From positions 1,240,001 through 1,304,000 of the forward strand of contig JAAQVN010000001.1 of NCBI GenBank assembly GCA_011754535.1: a DNA stretch of 64,000 bases. The letters are read 5' to 3'. Under the pieces are notes generated by a model. That model saw only the letters and a list, made by a program, of their open reading frames with translations. It did no database searches and was not told where the DNA came from. Position 1 is the first letter of the stretch. Each line of letters starts with the position of its first letter. A program made the translations under genes and the position numbers. Below, one piece after another: positions 59,948-64,000 of the stretch. This DNA comes from Enterobacter asburiae. GTDB taxonomy: Bacteria; Pseudomonadota; Gammaproteobacteria; Enterobacterales; Enterobacteriaceae.

Positions 59948-60502
59948 TTAAGCGGGAATAATCTCATCCCAGGTGTCGGGTACCGGCGTCTGTGCGCCGT
60001 TCATAATCATTGAGAGAAAACTGTAATAACCATTGATTCCGATCAGATCCACCACGCCTTTCTCACCCCACAGCGCGATAGCGTGCTGCCAGGTGGTATC
60101 GCTGACCTTCTGCTGTTCATGTAACTCCTTACAAAAGTGATAAACCACCCATTCATCCGGCTGCAGATCCTCTGGAAGACGTTTTTCATTAATCGCCTGC
60201 ACCGCCGCAGCAGAAATACCCTTCTCGCGCGCTATCGGTGCATGAATCGCCCACTCTACAGGCTGCGACCAGTGCCGCGCGGTCATCAAAATCGCCAGTT
60301 CCGACAGGCGCTGTCCCAGCGCGCTGCGATAACGCAGGTATTCTCCCATGCGTTGTGCATGGGCCATCAGCTCTGGGCTGCGCAGCAGCGGCTCGAAAGG
60401 GGGCAGCAGCGCACCGCGGGGCCCGTTGATTATCTCTTCGGCCAAAGTACGCTGTTGGTCGTCCCACTCATGCTCCGCCAGCGCCGGTAAACGATTGATC
60501 AT
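59948..60502 (-). CDS. carboxymuconolactone decarboxylase (CMD)-family protein
   Basis: 184 residues. RLSELAILMTARHWSQPVEW, AIHAPIAREKGISAAAVQAI, WVVYHFCKELHEQQKVSDTT, GVVDLIGINGYYSFLSMIMN follow the CMD/AhpD fold, an all-helical oligomer. It has a conserved EW-x2-H but lacks the CxxC pair of AhpD, so a decarboxylase-like rather than peroxidase role is more likely. Its start overlaps the aminotransferase stop in ATGA, so the two work in one pathway. Confidence 0.84.
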   Translation of the reverse strand: MINRLPALAEHEWDDQQRTLAEEIINGPRGALLPPFEPLLRSPELMAHAQRMGEYLRYRSALGQRLSELAILMTARHWSQPVEWAIHAPIAREKGISAAAVQAINEKRLPEDLQPDEWVVYHFCKELHEQQKVSDTTWQHAIALWGEKGVVDLIGINGYYSFLSMIMNGAQTPVPDTWDEIIPA

Positions 60503-61827
60503 AATCTGCTCGTCTCTTCGTGAATCACGGTGTTCAGCGTATCCACCACAAAGTCGAGCTGGCCAGGCGTGACAATAAACGGTGGCGCGATCAGGATATG
60601 GTCGCCATATTGCCCGTCAATTGTTCCCCCCATTGGATAGACCATCAGCCCACGTGACATACAGTTTGCTTTGATTGCTGCATGCAGCTTCAGGGCTGGA
60701 TCGAAGGGGGTTTTGCTGGCTTTATCGCGTACCAGCTCAACGCCGGCAAACAAGCCGCGTCCACGCGTATCACCGACGTGCGGTAATTCCCCCAGTACCT
60801 CACGCAATGCGTTGTGCAGGTAAGCCCCCTGTTGCTTAACCGCCTGCAGCAAATTATCGCGCGCAATCACCTGCTGCACTGCCAGGGCTGCGGAAGCGGC
60901 GGTCGCGTGACAAATGTAGGTGTGCCCGTGCTGGAACAGACCGCTACCGGCCTGCAGGGCTGAGACAATCTTCTCGCTCGCTAATACTGCGCCAATCGGC
61001 TGATAGCCGCCTCCCAGCCCCTTCGCGATGGTCACCAAATCCGGCACCACATCATCCTGTTCAAACGCATGCAATGTGCCGGTGCGTCCCATGCCACACA
61101 TGACTTCATCCGCGATATAGAGGATGCCGTATTTATCACACAGGTTGCGTACACCTTTAAGATAGCCCGGGGTAGGCGGGGTGGCGCCAGTGGTGGCCCC
61201 CACCACGGTTTCTGCACAGAAACCAATAATGGTGTCGGGACCGGCCTCAATAATGGCCTGCTCTAGCTCGTTGAGCAGACGCGTGGTGTATTGCTGCTGG
61301 GTTTCGTCTGCGCGGCGGTCGCGATACTCATTGCAGGCCGAAACGCGGATCACGTCGATCAACAAGGGAGCAAACTGGCGGCGGCGCCATTCGTTGCCTC
61401 CCACCGCGAGCGCCCCAAGGGTATTGCCATGATAGCTCTGTTTACGGGCGATAAATTTGGTGCGCGACGGCTGGCCGATCTCAACAAAATACTGACGCGC
61501 CAGCTTGAGTGCGGTTTCGACCGCTTCCGAACCGCCCGAAACGAAATAAGCATAGTTAAGATCGCCTGGCGCCGTACGCGTCAACTGTTCAGCAAGCTGT
61601 TCAACGGTGTCACTGGTAAAAAAACTGGTATGGGCATAGGCCAGTTGATCGATCTGGCGATGCATCGCAGCCAGCACGTCAGGATGCGCGTGACCTAAAC
61701 AGGACACGGCGGCGCCACCGCAGGCATCCAGATACTGTTTTCCCTGTGCATCGAAAATGTACGCCCCTTGGGCGCGTACCGCCACGGCGGGCGTGTTGCG
61801 TAGACTGCGGTGAATAATATGGCTCAT
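60499..61827 (-). CDS. class III (PLP) aminotransferase
   Basis: 442 residues. Fold-type I omega-aminotransferase: YLDACGGAAVSCLGHAHPDV, YFVSGGSEAVETALKLARQY, ARKQSYHGNTLGALAVGG, YIADEVMCGMGRTGTLHAFE with the PLP Asp, TIAKGLGGGYQPIGAVLASE with the PLP Lys, GLFQHGHTYICHATAASAAL. It moves an amino group from an omega-amino acid or amine to a keto acid. First gene of a probable six-gene minus-strand operon, downstream of the RpiR regulator across an inverted repeat. GGAGCAGGACCAGC precedes the ATG. Confidence 0.92.
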   Translation of the reverse strand: MSHIIHRSLRNTPAVAVRAQGAYIFDAQGKQYLDACGGAAVSCLGHAHPDVLAAMHRQIDQLAYAHTSFFTSDTVEQLAEQLTRTAPGDLNYAYFVSGGSEAVETALKLARQYFVEIGQPSRTKFIARKQSYHGNTLGALAVGGNEWRRRQFAPLLIDVIRVSACNEYRDRRADETQQQYTTRLLNELEQAIIEAGPDTIIGFCAETVVGATTGATPPTPGYLKGVRNLCDKYGILYIADEVMCGMGRTGTLHAFEQDDVVPDLVTIAKGLGGGYQPIGAVLASEKIVSALQAGSGLFQHGHTYICHATAASAALAVQQVIARDNLLQAVKQQGAYLHNALREVLGELPHVGDTRGRGLFAGVELVRDKASKTPFDPALKLHAAIKANCMSRGLMVYPMGGTIDGQYGDHILIAPPFIVTPGQLDFVVDTLNTVIHEETSRL

Positions 61828-61908
61828 GCTGGTCCTGCTCCTGAATACGCTTTGCTAATGAAGCGCATCTTGCAGGATCCATTTGTATCACGTCAATTTC
61901 ATTTTTGA

Positions 61909-61948
61909 TTCAAATGCATTCTGTTTTCTTATGCCAGATGCATATGAA
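61909..61948. promoter_or_regulatory. inverted repeat TTCAAATGCAT-N18-ATGCATATGAA
   Basis: Eleven-base arms with one mismatch between the aminotransferase and rpiR-like genes. The arms contain ATGCAT. It lies in the promoter region of the catabolic operon and is probably the RpiR-family operator. Confidence 0.65.
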
Positions 61949-61955
61949 TTATTTT

Positions 61956-62813
61956 TCAGGGTTTTCCGGGCACCACATAGGCGCCAGAGTTATTAAGATA
62001 GCGTTCAGCATTTTCGATTTTATTCACTGCGTCCCGACCATGGCGCGCGACCAGCATCGCCAGTAAACACTCGGCGAGCCCCATGCCAGACACCACGGAA
62101 GGGAAAAACGACGGGCTGTCGATAGAGAACAGCAGCGTGCAGTCGGCGGCCTGTGCTAATGGCGAGACGGGAGAATCCGTGATGGCGACGATTGTCGCGC
62201 CCGCCTGCTGAGCCGCGCGCAGGACATCGAGTGACTCACGTGAATATGGCGCAAAGCTGGTGAGTAACAGGCAATCTTGTGCTGTTAATTCGCGGGTGAA
62301 TACCTCGATATTGCTCGCCAGCCCATCAATGAGCGAGACTTGCCGATTGAACAGTCGATAGACATAAAACAGCGACCAGGCGATAGGGAAACTGGCCCGG
62401 AAGCCGCAAATATAGACATTCTCGGCCGCGTCCAACAGTGATACCGCCTGCTCCATAGCCTGATGGTTTTCATGCTGTGTAAAAGCCAAATTTCTCTGAT
62501 GCGCCTGAAATACCTCTTCATACAGCTGCGGCTGAGTGCCTTTGGCGATCAGCTTCTCGGCTTTGGAGACATATGTATCATTGCGCAGCCCGAGTTCATC
62601 AATGAAAGCGTCCTTGAGTTCACCCCAGCCGTTGTAGCCCAATCGCTGCGCCAACCGCAGCAACGTGGCGGGTTTTACACCGGCTTCACTGGCGAAGGCA
62701 CGCATTGATAGCACAACCAGTTGATTGGTATTCTGTAGCGAGAACTCGGCAGCACGCTGTAATTCTGCAGACAACTCGCTGAATGTACTGACAATATTTT
62801 CCCTTGGATTCAT
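61956..62813 (-). CDS. RpiR-family regulator (HTH_6 plus SIS domain)
   Basis: 285 residues. N-terminal helix-turn-helix: RAFASEAGVKPATLLRLAQR with LGYNGWGELKDAFIDE, then a SIS sugar-isomerase-like domain: ENVYICGFRASFPIAWSLFY, LLLTSFAPYSRESLDVLRAA, ATIVAITDSPVSPLAQAADC. The SIS part usually binds a phosphosugar or other small effector. It lies directly upstream and on the same strand as the aminotransferase-ABC-amidase operon and probably controls it through the inverted repeat at 61909. Confidence 0.9.
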   Translation of the reverse strand: MNPRENIVSTFSELSAELQRAAEFSLQNTNQLVVLSMRAFASEAGVKPATLLRLAQRLGYNGWGELKDAFIDELGLRNDTYVSKAEKLIAKGTQPQLYEEVFQAHQRNLAFTQHENHQAMEQAVSLLDAAENVYICGFRASFPIAWSLFYVYRLFNRQVSLIDGLASNIEVFTRELTAQDCLLLTSFAPYSRESLDVLRAAQQAGATIVAITDSPVSPLAQAADCTLLFSIDSPSFFPSVVSGMGLAECLLAMLVARHGRDAVNKIENAERYLNNSGAYVVPGKP

Positions 62814-62966
62814 AGCAAATAGTCCCGCTCTTTAAGGTTAGCGCTGCTGTCGTTAGCGTACGTTCGATCTTCACAGACCGAACGGGTTCGCGTTGTCCCG
62901 GAAACGGATGATGAAAACACAGAGTCAATAAGTCAACGGGGAGCTGAACAGGGATTATCAGCCAGG

Positions 62967-63443
62967 CTATTTTTCATTCAAATAGATATCAGGCCGCGTA
63001 ATCGTCCATGCATAGTTTTTTCTGTTTACGGGCTCGTAGCCAAATTTTTCATAGAGCCAGGGTGCAGTCGTGGTAAATAACATGATCCTGCGAAGCTGCT
63101 CAAACACAGGGTGATGATGTATGCATTCCATAACCCATCTTCCCAGCCCTTTGCCCTGATGTTCTTCAAGGATATAGACATCGCAAAGGTAGGCGAAGGT
63201 AGCATAATCTGTTATCAGACGCGCGAAACCAATCTGGTGTTCATTATGATAAAGGCCAAAGTTAAGACTGTTTTCTATGGAGGCAGAAACAATGTCCAGG
63301 TGAATGCCTTTTGCCCAGGTTGACCTCGTCAGATATTGATGAATAGCCTGTACATCAAGCTTTTCTCTGTCTGTACTCACCAGATAGTTATTCTTATAGC
63401 ATTCGTATTTCTCTGAAACCTGATAGGGTTTTCTATGAAGCAT
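62967..63443 (-). CDS. GNAT-family N-acetyltransferase
   Basis: 158 residues. The fold is visible in GFARLITDYATFAYLCDVYI, LEEHQGKGLGRWVMECIHHH, where the Q-x-x-GKGLG loop binds acetyl-CoA, and LFTTTAPWLYEKFGYEPVNR. The N-terminal 25 residues are extra. The acceptor is unknown; comparable chromosomal GNATs act on amines or amino acids. It is isolated from the operon by 150 bases. Low GC compared with the neighbours. Confidence 0.86.
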   Translation of the reverse strand: MLHRKPYQVSEKYECYKNNYLVSTDREKLDVQAIHQYLTRSTWAKGIHLDIVSASIENSLNFGLYHNEHQIGFARLITDYATFAYLCDVYILEEHQGKGLGRWVMECIHHHPVFEQLRRIMLFTTTAPWLYEKFGYEPVNRKNYAWTITRPDIYLNEK

Positions 63444-63458
63444 AGCTTCGCTCCTCGC

Positions 63459-64000
63459 TCATTCCAGCCCTTCAATATTCAACTTAACCACTTTCAGCGT
63501 CCTTTTACGGATCCAGCCGCTCCCGGCCCGTATTGCCAGCCAGTAGGCTGCCATTTTGAGTTGAGTACGTTTGTCCGGACAATAGACGAAGGTTTCCGTA
63601 CAGAGTTCATGTTGACCTGGGGCCAGTTCCGTTACCTGGTAGCGCAGCAGCAATGTCGCGCTACCCGGCGCGGCTGGCGACTGAAAAGCCATGGCGTCCA
63701 GTGCGTTTTCCAGACCGAAATTAGTCCGCCAGAATTGTCCTTTTAAGCCATAGCAGAGCTCAGATGCAGAGTTTTTCAACAGGGTAAAACTGTGCAGGCC
63801 AAAGTTGCTGATTGAGTCAGCCTGCTGATTACGTAGTAATTTTTGCGGTAATTGCCGTAAAGCCATCAGTCGACGAATCACGGCATCTTGCCGGACGTCA
63901 AAGTTTGCAATCAACGGCAGAATATTTTCAGGATGCGCGGTATGAATGACCGCTCGGTGTTTTTCATGAAACTGGAACTGGGGGAGAAAAGCGGGAACAT
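63459..64000 (-). CDS. protein of unknown function, N-terminus outside the window
   Basis: The minus-strand frame stays open to the window edge as FLPQFQFHEKHRAVIHTAHP and ENILPLIANFDVRQDAVIRR, so the start lies beyond 64000. The visible 180 residues read like a SRPBCC-type alpha/beta protein: SFTLLKNSASELCYGLKGQF, LLLRYQVTELAPGQHELCTE, TFVYCPDKRT and YWLAIRAGSGWIRKRTLKVV. I recall similar sequences as conserved hypothetical proteins that may bind lipids or small ligands. It lies just upstream of the GNAT gene on the same strand. Confidence 0.6.
   Translation of the reverse strand, partial: VPAFLPQFQFHEKHRAVIHTAHPENILPLIANFDVRQDAVIRRLMALRQLPQKLLRNQQADSISNFGLHSFTLLKNSASELCYGLKGQFWRTNFGLENALDAMAFQSPAAPGSATLLLRYQVTELAPGQHELCTETFVYCPDKRTQLKMAAYWLAIRAGSGWIRKRTLKVVKLNIEGLE

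Overview
The window is a chromosomal segment of a member of the Enterobacteriaceae, most likely the Enterobacter cloacae complex. The backbone genes match, from memory, pheP, ybdG, nfsB, ybdF, ramR-romA-ramA, ybdJ and ybdK. The NfsB protein looks almost identical to the classical E. cloacae nitroreductase. These genes keep the order of the pheP-to-ybdK interval of E. coli, but with several blocks of accessory genes inserted between them. All assignments rest on reading the sequence and recalled family features; no database search was run.

Positions 1 to about 12,000 hold a badly decayed prophage. It starts with the last codons of a tyrosine integrase, followed by a DUF6387-like gene, an AlpA regulator, a Rha-type regulator, an antirepressor fragment fused back to back to a beheaded endolysin, a complete nested spanin pair (Rz/Rz1), a cluster of very small genes, a two-domain glycosyltransferase, a chimera of a second glycosyltransferase with the C-terminal part of tail-tip protein J, a DUF6453-like protein, an S74-chaperone tail fibre and two more AlpA regulators. 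Terminase, capsid and tail-assembly genes are absent, and two deletion junctions are visible.

Positions 12,200 to 24,600 are chromosomal genes: a lone cytochrome P450, a receptor-EAL fusion, two winged-helix regulators with a FidL-like partner, a TonB-dependent receptor with a Fur-like site, a PhoX phosphatase with a PHO box, pheP, and a HigBA2-type toxin-antitoxin pair whose toxin lacks a standard start codon.

Positions 24,600 to 51,300 hold a LacI-regulated sugar or glycoside operon (NHS transporter, isomerase, Gfo/Idh/MocA oxidoreductase) behind two GTAATCGATTAC operators, then ybdG, a DHA2 pump with a divergent MmyB-like regulator, nfsB-ybdF-ramR, the RamR operator and romA-ramA, ybdJ, a 36-residue membrane protein, a P2-type ATPase, an RND pump pair, ybdK, a PanE-like reductase, and an AraC regulator divergent from an AaeB/AaeX/AaeA-like efflux operon.

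Positions 51,300 to 54,600 are an AT-rich island: a decayed HigA antitoxin, then a 671-residue P-loop ATPase with a C-terminal RSDAH motif. This is the best candidate in the window for an undescribed, probably anti-phage, system. Positions 55,000 to 64,000 hold a LysR/glutathione-transferase pair and a large minus-strand operon (RpiR regulator, class III aminotransferase, carboxymuconolactone-decarboxylase-like protein, polar amino-acid ABC transporter, C45 acyltransferase/amidase) that looks like uptake and breakdown of an acylated amino compound, followed by a GNAT acetyltransferase and a partial gene that runs off the window.
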